A stretch of DNA of 8,396 nucleotides, taken from a bacterium (GTDB lineage: Bacteria; UBA9089; CG2-30-40-21; SBAY01). Location: NCBI GenBank assembly GCA_040757115.1, contig JBFLYA010000162.1, forward strand, positions 1 through 8,396, written 5' to 3'. Below, piece after piece: positions 1 to 6,039 of the stretch. The position numbers were made by a program, and so were the translations under genes. Under the pieces are notes generated by a model. The model was given only the letters and a program-made list of their open reading frames with translations, was not told the DNA's origin and did not search any database. Within the stretch, counting starts at the first letter, position 1. Each line of letters starts with the position of its first letter.

Positions 1-157
1 TTACCCAATAGAATACTGCACAAGAAATAAGGAAGGACATAAAAATAGCCCCAATGGAGACATAAGAACTTAAATCCTTATTCTTCCGTGTCCAAAATAC
101 GATTATCGGCACGGCTAATAATGGTAAAGTTGGCACCCACCAGGTATAAGAAAGCAT
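1..157 (-). CDS. nuoL: NADH-quinone oxidoreductase subunit L, N-terminal fragment (cut by window edge)
   Basis: Partial gene: 52 codons read from ATG at 157 to the window edge with no stop. The product begins MLSYTWWVPTLPLLAVPII, a hydrophobic first helix with the W-V-P-x-L-P-L-L pattern common at NuoL N-termini. A short charged loop (RKNKD, about residues 24-28) and a second hydrophobic helix follow. NuoL is the large antiporter-like, proton-pumping subunit at the far end of the complex I membrane arm. The identification rests mainly on position, as the next nuo gene after nuoK, because NuoM and NuoN also start with hydrophobic helices. The start is well supported by AGGAG at 166-170, 8 nt upstream. 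That Shine-Dalgarno sequence lies inside the last codons of the upstream HEPN toxin gene, whose stop is at 163-165, so nuoL translation is probably coupled to it. Confidence 0.8.
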   Translation of the reverse strand, partial: MLSYTWWVPTLPLLAVPIIVFWTRKNKDLSSYVSIGAIFMSFLISCAVFYWV

Positions 158-162
158 AATAT

Positions 163-603
163 TCACTCCTTTTGTTTATTTTCTTCTCTTTTCAATATAG
201 AAGTTAATAATCTCTCAATCAAAGGGCAATTAGTTTTATACATATTTATTACCTGCCATTTAAGATTGAGATAACGGTGAACTAACCGATTTCTGGCAAT
301 AGCTAATTGAGCCATATTTTGTTGTTCTTCATCTGTCAAACCAAATAAGTTAGCACACTTTTGCATTACCTCAGCATAATTTTCTACGGCAATACCTTCT
401 TGTGTCAGGAGACTTCCACTTATTTCAATAAGTGCAGTAAGAATATTTTCAACCGTCCTTTCCATAATCTTCTGAAGTTCTCTATCTTTCTCATATTCCT
501 CCCATGTCTTATCTGCATATTTTGTATCAAATTCTTTCATCTCATCAGAGATAAATTGGAGGGATTCGATAATTCTTCCTTTTGCATACTCAAACTTAGC
601 CAT
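163..603 (-). CDS. HepT-like HEPN-domain ribonuclease toxin (DUF86 type)
   Basis: 146-residue all-helical protein of the DUF86/HepT family, the toxin half of MntA/HepT (type VII) toxin-antitoxin systems. HEPN toxins of this family cleave RNA. The catalytic RX4HXY motif is intact: R104, N105, H109 and Y111 in RNRLVHRYL. In characterised HepT proteins, the tyrosine of this motif is the residue that the partner MntA modifies with AMP. The region around residues 49-100 (helix RTVENILTALIEIS, then a Y-A-E-V segment) also matches the family pattern. The ATG at 603 overlaps the end of the upstream nucleotidyltransferase by 8 bp (ATGGCTAA), which is typical of a coupled antitoxin-toxin pair. Its last codons carry the ribosome-binding site of nuoL. 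It is one of three HEPN genes in the window but belongs to a different subfamily from the other two. Confidence 0.88.
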   Translation of the reverse strand: MAKFEYAKGRIIESLQFISDEMKEFDTKYADKTWEEYEKDRELQKIMERTVENILTALIEISGSLLTQEGIAVENYAEVMQKCANLFGLTDEEQQNMAQLAIARNRLVHRYLNLKWQVINMYKTNCPLIERLLTSILKREENKQKE

Positions 604-1048
604 ACTTTAGTGCCTCCAAATTTTTCCGCGTCATTTCTATCTGCCATTTTATCCCAAATATACTAAAATCTTCCATCTGAAATATAGCTTCGTTCTTTAA
701 TTTAACATATTCTTGAAAATCGTTAATGTATATTGGGGTACTTAGAATAATGGCATTATAATAGAGCATAGGTTTTCTAAAATCCCTATAAATTGGAAGT
801 ATATTTACCTCTTTATTAATCTTTGAAGAGAGGTGATATGAAATATCCATAATAATATTGAATATTTCATCATCTGATAGTGACTCTGGTAATAACACAG
901 CTAAATCTACATCTGAATCTTGTCTGGGATAACCAGTTGCCCATGAACCGTATAAAAAGACCATCTCACTTTTATAATCCGCTGCCTTTTCTTTAAAAAA
1001 TGTTTTTAATGTTGAAATAAAGGTATCTTTATCTTGTTGAGTAATCAT
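596..1048 (-). CDS. MntA-like minimal nucleotidyltransferase (antitoxin of the HepT pair)
   Basis: 150-residue protein with a polymerase-beta-type nucleotidyltransferase fold. The diagnostic GSX10DXD motif is present: G34-S35, then D46-V-D48 in DSDVDLAVLL. Family knowledge: MntA transfers AMP to the catalytic tyrosine of its HepT partner and so silences the toxin. The C-terminal helical part (about residues 105-150) is longer than in the two other MNTs of this window and fits the MntA subgroup. One oddity is that the strand that usually supplies the third metal-binding carboxylate reads EVNILPI, with N82 where the paralogues have Asp (KIDLV, KIDIV). E80 is close and might substitute. The start at 1048 has AGAGGT at 1054-1059, 5 nt upstream. 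The gene begins 35 bp after the protease gene and overlaps the HEPN gene by 8 bp. Confidence 0.87.
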   Translation of the reverse strand: MITQQDKDTFISTLKTFFKEKAADYKSEMVFLYGSWATGYPRQDSDVDLAVLLPESLSDDEIFNIIMDISYHLSSKINKEVNILPIYRDFRKPMLYYNAIILSTPIYINDFQEYVKLKNEAIFQMEDFSIFGIKWQIEMTRKNLEALKYG

Positions 1049-1063
1049 TTAAGACCTCTTTCT

Positions 1064-1084
1064 AACAAACACAAAAGGTTTGTT
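1064..1084. repeat. 7-bp inverted repeat between protease and MNT genes
   Basis: AACAAAC (1064-1070) and GTTTGTT (1078-1084) are perfect inverted repeats with a 7-nt loop. They lie between the protease stop and the mntA-like start. No T-tract follows on the minus strand, so this is not a convincing terminator. It might be a weak mRNA hairpin. Confidence 0.35.
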
Positions 1085-1500
1085 TAATAAAGATCTGTAA
1101 TCCACTTTCCCTCATGTTCGGGATTAGGAATTATTCTCTGTGATTTTGTATCAACAACAAAATCCATATCTTCTAATACCAGGTACCCAATTAGAGGCGG
1201 TGTAGATGCATCATTTTCCATCACCTGCATTTCAATGTCTCTATCCTGAATAATGATAATTGCTCCCCTAAAGATACGGCGATTTACCCGTCCATTGGCA
1301 GTTGATATTTCTCGTGTATGGGAATATAATAATCCTAATCTTTCAATTATATCTGGCGGCAGACATAGATATGCGGCACCAGTATCCACTATTCCCTCAA
1401 TTTCAACACTCCTTATTTCATTTTCTCTAATCATCCCTTTAGTCTGCAATACCACATCTGCAAAATTTTTAACTACAACCTTTTCAACAGTTCTTCCCAT
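1084..1500 (-). CDS. retropepsin-like (clan AA) aspartic protease
   Basis: 138-residue single-domain protein. It carries the aspartic-protease motif D39-T-G-A42 (GIVDTGAAYLCLP), followed by the second half of a retropepsin-like fold with LIGYLVLEDMDFVVD (about 103-117) and an N-P-E-H tail (about 126-129). That tail is common in small prokaryotic clan AA proteases, which are thought to act as homodimers. The substrate is unknown. No signal peptide or membrane helix is visible, so it is likely cytoplasmic. A GTG at 1509 would add three residues, but ATG at 1500 is preferred because GAGG (1509-1512) lies 8 nt upstream of it. The gene follows nuoK by only 18 bp and precedes an MNT/HEPN pair, so it appears co-transcribed with complex I. 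Whether it belongs functionally to the toxin pair or is an independent insertion cannot be told from sequence. Confidence 0.8.
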   Translation of the reverse strand: MGRTVEKVVVKNFADVVLQTKGMIRENEIRSVEIEGIVDTGAAYLCLPPDIIERLGLLYSHTREISTANGRVNRRIFRGAIIIIQDRDIEMQVMENDASTPPLIGYLVLEDMDFVVDTKSQRIIPNPEHEGKWITDLY

Positions 1501-1518
1501 TTTACCCACCTCTTCTTT

Positions 1519-1824
1519 TCACCACTTCATCAAATTTATCTTCTCCATATTGACTGTTTTTATATGGCGATAGATAGCGATAATGATAGCCAAACCAACG
1601 GCGGCTTCTGCGGCGGCTATGGTTATGGTAAATATAGTAAATATCTGACCGGTTAGTTCATTTGGGGTAACATATTTTGAGAAGGCAACTAAATTGATAT
1701 TGACCGCATTTAACATTATCTCAATGCACAAAAGTATGCCAATGGCATTTCTACGAGTTAAAGCACCATACACTCCAATGGCAAAAAGTATAGCCGATAG
1801 AATAAGATAATGCGATAAAGTCAT
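1519..1824 (-). CDS. nuoK: NADH-quinone oxidoreductase subunit K
   Basis: 101 residues, the usual NuoK length, with three transmembrane helices (about 5-22, 28-50 and 60-86). The two membrane-embedded glutamates needed for proton translocation are visible: E35 in [11 protein letters not shown] and E73 in [11 protein letters not shown]. NuoK sits in the membrane arm of complex I next to NuoJ and NuoN and forms part of a proton channel. The start at 1824 is preceded by GGAAGGA (1834-1840), about 9 nt away. Between nuoJ and nuoK, which are normally adjacent or overlapping, this genome has an MNT/HEPN pair. After the nuoK stop the protease gene begins within 18 bp. The sequence is intact, so the subunit should be functional despite the interrupted operon. 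Confidence 0.96.
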   Translation of the reverse strand: MTLSHYLILSAILFAIGVYGALTRRNAIGILLCIEIMLNAVNINLVAFSKYVTPNELTGQIFTIFTITIAAAEAAVGLAIIIAIYRHIKTVNMEKINLMKW

Positions 1825-1861
1825 TGTCTTTTATCCTTCCTTTTTAAATTTATGATTTTAG

Positions 1862-1896
1862 ATTGATGATTACTAACTTCAATCCTCATCATCAAT
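1862..1896. repeat. 9-bp inverted repeat upstream of nuoK
   Basis: ATTGATGAT (1862-1870) and ATCATCAAT (1888-1896) form a perfect 9-bp stem with a 17-nt loop. They lie in the 74-bp spacer between the HEPN stop and nuoK. There is no U-run after the stem on the minus strand. It could be an mRNA structure modulating nuoK expression or an insertion scar. Confidence 0.45.
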
Positions 1897-1898
1897 TG

Positions 1899-1911
1899 TT
1901 AATTTGCTAAT
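1899..1911. repeat. 13-bp direct repeat, copy 1, at the downstream edge of the MNT/HEPN module
   Basis: TTAATTTGCTAAT is identical to 2757-2769 in the same orientation. This copy contains the HEPN stop codon (TAA on the minus strand). Together the copies bracket the MNT/HEPN pair between nuoJ and nuoK, as a target duplication or recombination site would. The sequence is AT-rich and of heptad-repeat type, so chance or array homology is not excluded. Confidence 0.6.
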
Positions 1912-2429
1912 TCAGTAAGCTGTTTTATGTTAGTTTTTATTTTTTCATAAATCTCGCACAGTTTATTAGATATTTCAAAGAGTTTATTTATGCCATCTAC
2001 AATATCTTTTTCTTCTTCGCTGTATTCATGGGTAAGGATATTTCTCAATTTTCTAAGTATAATCCATTCCTGTGCACTCTCAATTATCTTAAGTTTTTCT
2101 GCTCTGTTTAATACATCAATAAAAGGGCTGTCTTCTATATCTTCGCCAAGATTCACCAGTAAAATCTTTAATAATCTACCTGCGGTATCCTGAAGTTTGC
2201 CAAAGCGATATGACATCTGGTCTATATATGAGATTTCCTGCTCTGTAAGTTTCTCATATTTTTCTATACTTAAAGGGACTATCTGTTGAAGGACATCTAT
2301 TCCCGAAATAAGTCTTTTCATATGAAGGTTACAGATAGATATGTAAAACTTCAAATTCTCCTGACTAAAATTATATTCTAACCCCTGTTGATTTTGCATA
2401 TTTATAAATTGGTTCTTTTCGTGTTTCAT
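1899..2429 (-). CDS. HEPN-domain toxin-like protein (nucleotidyltransferase partner)
   Basis: 176-residue helical protein, partner of the MNT just upstream. The RX4HXY ribonuclease motif is intact: R129, N130, H134 and Y136 in LRNILTHEY. It resembles the HEPN protein at 6139-6645 in length, in the LRNxxxHEY motif and in the helices before it (YRFGKLQDTAGR against SRFARTSDIYTQ), so the two are paralogues or homologous acquisitions. Family members bind or are modified by the adjacent nucleotidyltransferase and act as RNases in toxin-antitoxin modules. The start is uncertain: ATG at 2429 overlaps the MNT by 59 bp, while ATG at 2399 (residue 11) would overlap by 29 bp. Neither has a strong Shine-Dalgarno sequence. 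The last codons (L-A-N-stop) lie in a 13-bp sequence repeated on the other side of the module. Confidence 0.82.
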   Translation of the reverse strand: MKHEKNQFINMQNQQGLEYNFSQENLKFYISICNLHMKRLISGIDVLQQIVPLSIEKYEKLTEQEISYIDQMSYRFGKLQDTAGRLLKILLVNLGEDIEDSPFIDVLNRAEKLKIIESAQEWIILRKLRNILTHEYSEEEKDIVDGINKLFEISNKLCEIYEKIKTNIKQLTELAN

Positions 2430-2670
2430 TTCTTTTTTTAACCACCAAATCTATTTTTTGGTCTCCTAATGCGATTTCAAGGTTTGCAAGGAATCTTGCC
2501 TTTGCTTCAATAATCTCCGGTGCGATTGAGGTTTCAATATAGATATCAATATCTCCACCCCTTTTTGTATTGTCAATTCTGGAGCCAAAGATAGCTACCT
2601 CGCAATCCTTGCCAAAATATTCTATGGCAAGTTTCTTGATTAGTTTTAATATCTCTTCTTTAATTCGCAA
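2371..2670 (-). CDS. minimal nucleotidyltransferase (MNT), HEPN partner
   Basis: 99-residue single-domain nucleotidyltransferase. G29-S30, then D40-I-D42 (GSX9DXD in the context GSRIDNTKRGGDIDIYI) and a third acidic residue D74 in QKIDLVV give a complete metal-binding triad. Proteins of this group AMPylate and neutralise their HEPN partner, which here is encoded immediately downstream and overlaps it. It is clearly related to the MNT at 6642-6929: both start MRI, share GSR-D-GGDIDI and QKID, and end GVRI or GIRL. The start is a TTG at 2670. No ATG occurs in frame, a stop lies just upstream in frame, and the MRI start aligns with the ATG start of the paralogue. AAGG lies about 9 nt before the TTG. 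The 109-bp spacer to nuoJ contains heptad-like repeats. Confidence 0.85.
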   Translation of the reverse strand: MRIKEEILKLIKKLAIEYFGKDCEVAIFGSRIDNTKRGGDIDIYIETSIAPEIIEAKARFLANLEIALGDQKIDLVVKKRNETRKEPIYKYAKSTGVRI

Positions 2671-2788
2671 TTTCTATGACCTTTTTAACTCTATTGCACT
2701 TGAATAGAGCGCCCTCTGGTTCATCGTTCATCGTAGTTTATAGAGTTTCTAACTCATTAATTTGCTAATCTCTAATCCGCTAATTCTC
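2671..2788. repeat. heptanucleotide-repeat spacer between nuoJ and the second MNT
   Basis: This spacer is made largely of short repeats. GTTCATC occurs twice in tandem (2719-2732) and TAGTTTATAG occurs at 2734-2743. Heptads of CTAATCT, CTAATCC and CTAATTC type fill 2765-2786. The last unit overlaps the nuoJ stop codon (TAG at 2780-2782) and its final codons. The same repeat types occur around the nuoI/MNT/HEPN/nuoH junctions and in the long spacer upstream of nuoI. Confidence 0.6.
2757..2769. repeat. 13-bp direct repeat, copy 2, at the upstream edge of the MNT/HEPN module
   Basis: This is an identical, same-orientation copy of 1899-1911. With that copy it delimits an 871-bp segment carrying the MNT and HEPN genes. 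Collapsing the two copies would bring the nuoJ stop to within about 100 bp of the nuoK start, which would resemble a normal spacer. Confidence 0.6.
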
Positions 2789-3283
2789 TTCTTTTTTCGC
2801 AATCACAATTGCACCAATCAGACAGGCTAATAATACCAATGAGATTAACTCAAAAGGAAAAACATAGGTAGTTAAAAGCAAATTACCAATTTTAGCGGTA
2901 GTATTAACCACTTCTGAAGTGGGAGTAACATTCCAGGTTGTCTTCGTCAGCACCGTGATTAAAAGGAATAACAGAAGTCCGGCTAAAATAGCCGAAGTGC
3001 TCTTTTGTTCATTGGTTTGTTTTATACCTTTGTCTGAAATTCTATAAGTCAACATAATTAAGAATAGAAATAAGACAATAATTGCACCAACATAGATTAA
3101 TACCTGCACCAGAGCAATAAATTCTGCCCATAGGGTAATGTATAATCCTGCCAGTGTCAATAGCAAAAGTGCTAAAGAAACGACACAATGCACCAGACTT
3201 CTCAGACTAACAACTAAAATAGCACTTATAACGGCAATTCCTGCCAGGATATAAAATGTTATCATACTACCAACGCCTTCCAT
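2780..3283 (-). CDS. nuoJ: NADH-quinone oxidoreductase subunit J
   Basis: 167 residues with five hydrophobic helices (about 8-25, 30-50, 55-79, 98-113 and 140-162). The conserved block EFIALVQVLIYVGAI (54-68) corresponds to the third helix, which carries the mobile pi-bulge region of complex I. NuoJ lies between the quinone cavity and the antiporter subunits and links quinone reduction to proton pumping. ATG at 3283 is chosen over the internal ATG at 3265 because AGGAG (3291-3295) sits 7 nt upstream. That Shine-Dalgarno sequence directly follows the stop of the PIN-like gene (TAAAGGAG), so nuoJ is only 12 bp from the inserted gene and likely coupled to it. The C-terminus (KKEEN) runs into a heptad-repeat spacer. 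Confidence 0.95.
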   Translation of the reverse strand: MEGVGSMITFYILAGIAVISAILVVSLRSLVHCVVSLALLLLTLAGLYITLWAEFIALVQVLIYVGAIIVLFLFLIMLTYRISDKGIKQTNEQKSTSAILAGLLLFLLITVLTKTTWNVTPTSEVVNTTAKIGNLLLTTYVFPFELISLVLLACLIGAIVIAKKEEN

Positions 3284-3295
3284 TAAATTTCTCCT

Positions 3296-3772
3296 TTAAC
3301 AATCGTAATTTTTAAGAAATTCATCCACCAGATAAATAGACAGTTCCTTTCGTGAAACCATTTTTTCTTTTAATCTATTATCTGTAGTCAGAATACAACT
3401 TTTTGTTGATATAGCAGCTTTAACTAAATACAAATCATCTTCTGGTGTTTCTTGTATTAGTTCTGAAGATAATGGAATTAAATTATTTTCTTCAAGTATC
3501 TCAAATTTTTTACTATTAGTCCGAAATTGATAAATAAAATTTTTTACCAAACTTCTAATTTCAGGTCTCCAATTACCTGATTCTTTTGCTATCCCCCATA
3601 TTTTTTTCTCTAACTTTCCTCCCTTTATTATAACGAATTTATCGCATTTTTCAAAAACCTTCTGTAAAAATTCAAACACTATCTTTTGTTTTTCAGGTGT
3701 TGACTCTTTAGGTGATATAAAATGAATTATCCACTCATCAATAACGATATTCAATCTGTCTCTATGTTTCAC
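3296..3772 (-). CDS. PIN-like domain protein, putative nuclease partner of the AAA ATPase
   Basis: 158-residue protein with the layout of a PIN-type nuclease. An N-terminal strand is followed by acidic residues (NIVIDEWIIHF, D12 and E13). A central acidic cluster follows (E111-D112-D113, PEDDLYLVKAAI), and then a strand ending in a conserved Asp (ILTTDNRLKEKM, D131 and N132). PIN domains cleave RNA using such clustered carboxylates. The assignment is by motif pattern only and no close family is recognised. The start is GTG at 3772, directly abutting the TAG stop of the ATPase gene with no spacer, and AGGAG (3781-3785) lies 8 nt upstream. This coupling strongly implies that the two products work together, plausibly as a nuclease effector controlled by the ATPase in a defence- or toxin-like module. 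Confidence 0.68.
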   Translation of the reverse strand: MKHRDRLNIVIDEWIIHFISPKESTPEKQKIVFEFLQKVFEKCDKFVIIKGGKLEKKIWGIAKESGNWRPEIRSLVKNFIYQFRTNSKKFEILEENNLIPLSSELIQETPEDDLYLVKAAISTKSCILTTDNRLKEKMVSRKELSIYLVDEFLKNYDC

Positions 3773-4951
3773 CTATTTTACTCCTAAAATATCCTTAAGG
3801 TCTTCTAACTCTCCTTCCATAAAAGAAGTCAATCCACCTTCAATCTGGCCATTATCATTTATCCCTTGATATTCAAATTTACTTTCGCGGTTATCTTTCG
3901 TGCATAAATAGCAAGATAAATTATTCGGTTCAAGTTCTTTTTTAGCGACGGCGCTAAGTAGAGCTAACACAAAATGTTCACTATGAGTAGAGATAATAAT
4001 TGTTTTCTTTAAGTCCTTAGTCATTCGGATTAAGGCATAAGCAAGATTCCTTAATGCCTTTGGATGTAAATGAATTTCTGGTTCTTCAATACATACCACC
4101 GCCGTATCTCTATAAAGACATTTTGCCAGTAAATAAACCACTTGATTGATGCCAAATCCATCGTTAACTAATTCTGTGGTTAATCCGGTTGTTTTATCAA
4201 GGGTATTAAGCCAGAAGAGATTAGTTCCTGGTGTCATTTTGACCCGCAAGTCCTTTTGAAGGATTTGTTCAAGATAATGACTGACTTCACCTTCCAGATA
4301 CGGTTCATTGGCTAAAAGAGTGGCTACTTCATCTTCTGTAAATACTGGAGGAGCAAGTGAAACTATTCCATAATGTGGTTTTGAAAATCCTCGTTTTAGA
4401 TGCACAAAATCAGTTTTCCTGATAATCTCTATATGAGCATTAAGTAGAGTAGCTAATTCCTGAGAAGAACAGGAGGTTATATGTTGTGTTGGTATACTTT
4501 TTACTTGAGCAAGAATTCCATTCCAGGTTATTGAGAATCCTTCTATATCTACCGTTTCTTGTTGATTTGTAGGATAAGGGAATGTTATTTCAAGGTCAAG
4601 TGTAATATTCCATGGTAAAATTATGAGTCCGAACCTTCCATTTTTTTTACTCAGGCTAATTCTATAAAAGACCTGTATTGAATTATATTCGCAATTAATT
4701 CCTAATTTAATTTGTTCCTCAACACTATGATTAAACACTATTTGTTCAAACCCACCAAAATTGCTAAATCCAAGATTAAAAAAGCTATCAGTAGTTTGAT
4801 TAGGATTAAGAACAATATTTTTAAGAATTGCCAGGGAATGCATAATCGTCGATTTTCCAGAGCCATTTGGACCATAAAGTAGTGTTATCGGAGCAATTTG
4901 AATTATCTGTTTCTTAATAGACCTTAAATTTTCAATTTCAATATTTAACAT
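3773..4951 (-). CDS. ABC-type AAA-family ATPase (AAA_21/COG4938-like), defence-module type
   Basis: 392-residue ATPase of the SMC/ABC-related AAA_15/AAA_21 group. The order is an N-terminal strand plus Walker A GPNGSGKST (27-35), a long insert (about 50-255), a signature-like LVNDGFGINQV (261-271), Walker B VVCIEEPEIHLHP (285-297) and the switch histidine in ISTHSEH (320-326). The C-terminus (SFMEGELEDLKDIL) resembles the acidic tail of DUF3696/COG4938 proteins. Such ATPases recur in anti-phage systems, where they sense infection and control a nuclease or toxin. Here the next gene encodes a PIN-like protein. The ATG at 4951 lies 1 nt after the nuoH stop, and GAGG (4960-4963) inside the last nuoH codons serves as ribosome-binding site. 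It is not an OLD or PARIS pair as far as can be seen, because no TOPRIM domain is present. Confidence 0.85.
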   Translation of the reverse strand: MLNIEIENLRSIKKQIIQIAPITLLYGPNGSGKSTIMHSLAILKNIVLNPNQTTDSFFNLGFSNFGGFEQIVFNHSVEEQIKLGINCEYNSIQVFYRISLSKKNGRFGLIILPWNITLDLEITFPYPTNQQETVDIEGFSITWNGILAQVKSIPTQHITSCSSQELATLLNAHIEIIRKTDFVHLKRGFSKPHYGIVSLAPPVFTEDEVATLLANEPYLEGEVSHYLEQILQKDLRVKMTPGTNLFWLNTLDKTTGLTTELVNDGFGINQVVYLLAKCLYRDTAVVCIEEPEIHLHPKALRNLAYALIRMTKDLKKTIIISTHSEHFVLALLSAVAKKELEPNNLSCYLCTKDNRESKFEYQGINDNGQIEGGLTSFMEGELEDLKDILGVK

Positions 4952-4952
4952 T

Positions 4953-6020
4953 TTAAATACCTCGTGAACTAAATACCATCAGTAACCCCGTAATAATTAT
5001 ATTAATAAATCCCAGTGGAACTAAGAATTTCCAGCCAAAGGTCATTAATTGGTCGACGCGTAGTCTGGGATAAGTCCATCTAATCCACATCATTACAAAG
5101 ACGATGGCATAGGTTTTAGCTAAAAACCAGATAATTGGTGGTAATGTAACCGGGATTTCTGGTATTGCTTGCCAACCACCCAAAAATAAACTTGTGCAAA
5201 TTGCACAGACAACAAACATATTTGCGTATTCAGCTAAGAAAAACATAGCAAATTTTATACCGCCGTATTCGGTATGGAAACCGGCGACAAGTTCTGATTC
5301 TGCCTCCGGGATGTCAAATGGTGCTCGATTGCATTCAGCCGTAGCCGCAATTAAATAAAGTAAAAAGCCAAGTGGTTGATAGCAGATATACCAGATATTT
5401 CTCTGGGCATCAACTATATCGCCCATTTTTAAAGAACCAGCTATCATCACTATCCCTAAGAGAGATAACACAATTGCGACTTCGTAACTTACCACCTGAG
5501 CCGCACTTCGCATCCCACCAAGTAATGAATATTTATTGCCCGATGACCAACCAGCCATAATTATTCCAATACTTCCAATACTACTCACGGCTAAAAGATA
5601 TAATAGCCCAAGATTCAAATCTCTAACGATAATTCCAGGTGACCAGGGAAGCACCACATAACACATTATCGCCGGGAAAAAGACGATTATCGGTGACAGG
5701 AAAAACATTGTTTTATCCGCCGCCTTTGGCATTAAGTTTTCTTTCAAAACAAGTTTAACGGCATCGGCGGCTGTTTGTAAAATGCCGTGAAATCCAACCC
5801 GCATTGGTCCCAGTCTATCCTGGATATGAGCGGCTATTTTGCGTTCAGCTAAAACTAACATCATCGTATTAACTGCCACAAATCCAGCAAGTATTCCTGC
5901 CACGATAACCATAATTCCCACAGTTAATACAATAAATGGGATATTATAATCCCAGCATAACTTTTGTAAGAAAATATAGATTCTATCAATTAATTCTTGT
6001 GTCTTAAATAATAACTCCAT
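4953..6020 (-). CDS. nuoH: NADH-quinone oxidoreductase subunit H
   Basis: 355 residues, close to or slightly longer than typical NuoH, with about eight or nine transmembrane helices. Diagnostic blocks are LAERKIAAHIQDRLGPMRVG (57-76), YSLLGGMRSAAQVVSYE (164-180), and the quinone-channel loop AECNRAPFDIPEAESELVAG (228-247) followed by FHTEYGGIKFAMFFLAEY (248-265). NuoH anchors the peripheral arm and forms much of the ubiquinone/menaquinone cavity. The extra length is at the N-terminus, an amphipathic stretch before the first helix at about residue 28. GGGGGT (6028-6033) lies 7 nt before the ATG, and a five-codon minicistron ends 1 nt before it. In most bacteria nuoI follows nuoH. Here nuoI is upstream, separated by an MNT/HEPN pair, and an ATPase gene follows. 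Confidence 0.96.
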   Translation of the reverse strand: MELLFKTQELIDRIYIFLQKLCWDYNIPFIVLTVGIMVIVAGILAGFVAVNTMMLVLAERKIAAHIQDRLGPMRVGFHGILQTAADAVKLVLKENLMPKAADKTMFFLSPIIVFFPAIMCYVVLPWSPGIIVRDLNLGLLYLLAVSSIGSIGIIMAGWSSGNKYSLLGGMRSAAQVVSYEVAIVLSLLGIVMIAGSLKMGDIVDAQRNIWYICYQPLGFLLYLIAATAECNRAPFDIPEAESELVAGFHTEYGGIKFAMFFLAEYANMFVVCAICTSLFLGGWQAIPEIPVTLPPIIWFLAKTYAIVFVMMWIRWTYPRLRVDQLMTFGWKFLVPLGFINIIITGLLMVFSSRGI

Positions 6021-6021
6021 C

Positions 6022-6039
6022 TTATCTACCCCCGTTCAT
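6022..6039 (-). other. five-codon minicistron (MNGGR) directly upstream of nuoH
   Basis: ATG at 6039 opens a five-codon frame (M-N-G-G-R) that ends in TAA at 6022-6024, one base before the nuoH ATG. It has a better Shine-Dalgarno sequence (AGGAG, 6047-6051, 7-nt spacing) than nuoH itself. The nuoH ribosome-binding site GGGGGT lies inside it. It could be a translational-coupling or leader minicistron, or a scar from the module insertion. It could also be chance. Confidence 0.4.

Noticed and set aside
1-157. Fragment being nuoM or nuoN rather than nuoL
   Set aside because: It cannot be excluded from 52 residues, but position after nuoK and the W-V-P-x-L-P-L-L start favour nuoL.
361-666. Plus-strand open frame opposite the HEPN and MNT genes
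   Set aside because: It is antisense to two genes with intact catalytic motifs and coupled overlap. The translation is low in complexity and resembles no family.
1253-1573. Plus-strand open frame opposite the protease and nuoK
   Set aside because: It lies opposite clear protease and nuoK coding sequence, with no recognisable domain or good ribosome-binding site.
2780-3265. nuoJ starting at the internal ATG (residue 7)
   Set aside because: The region upstream of that ATG has no Shine-Dalgarno site, whereas AGGAG is correctly spaced for ATG at 3283.
3296-4951. PARIS (AriA/AriB) or OLD-type system
   Set aside because: The ATPase type is compatible, but the partner has no TOPRIM-like motif. 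Its acidic-residue layout is PIN-like instead.
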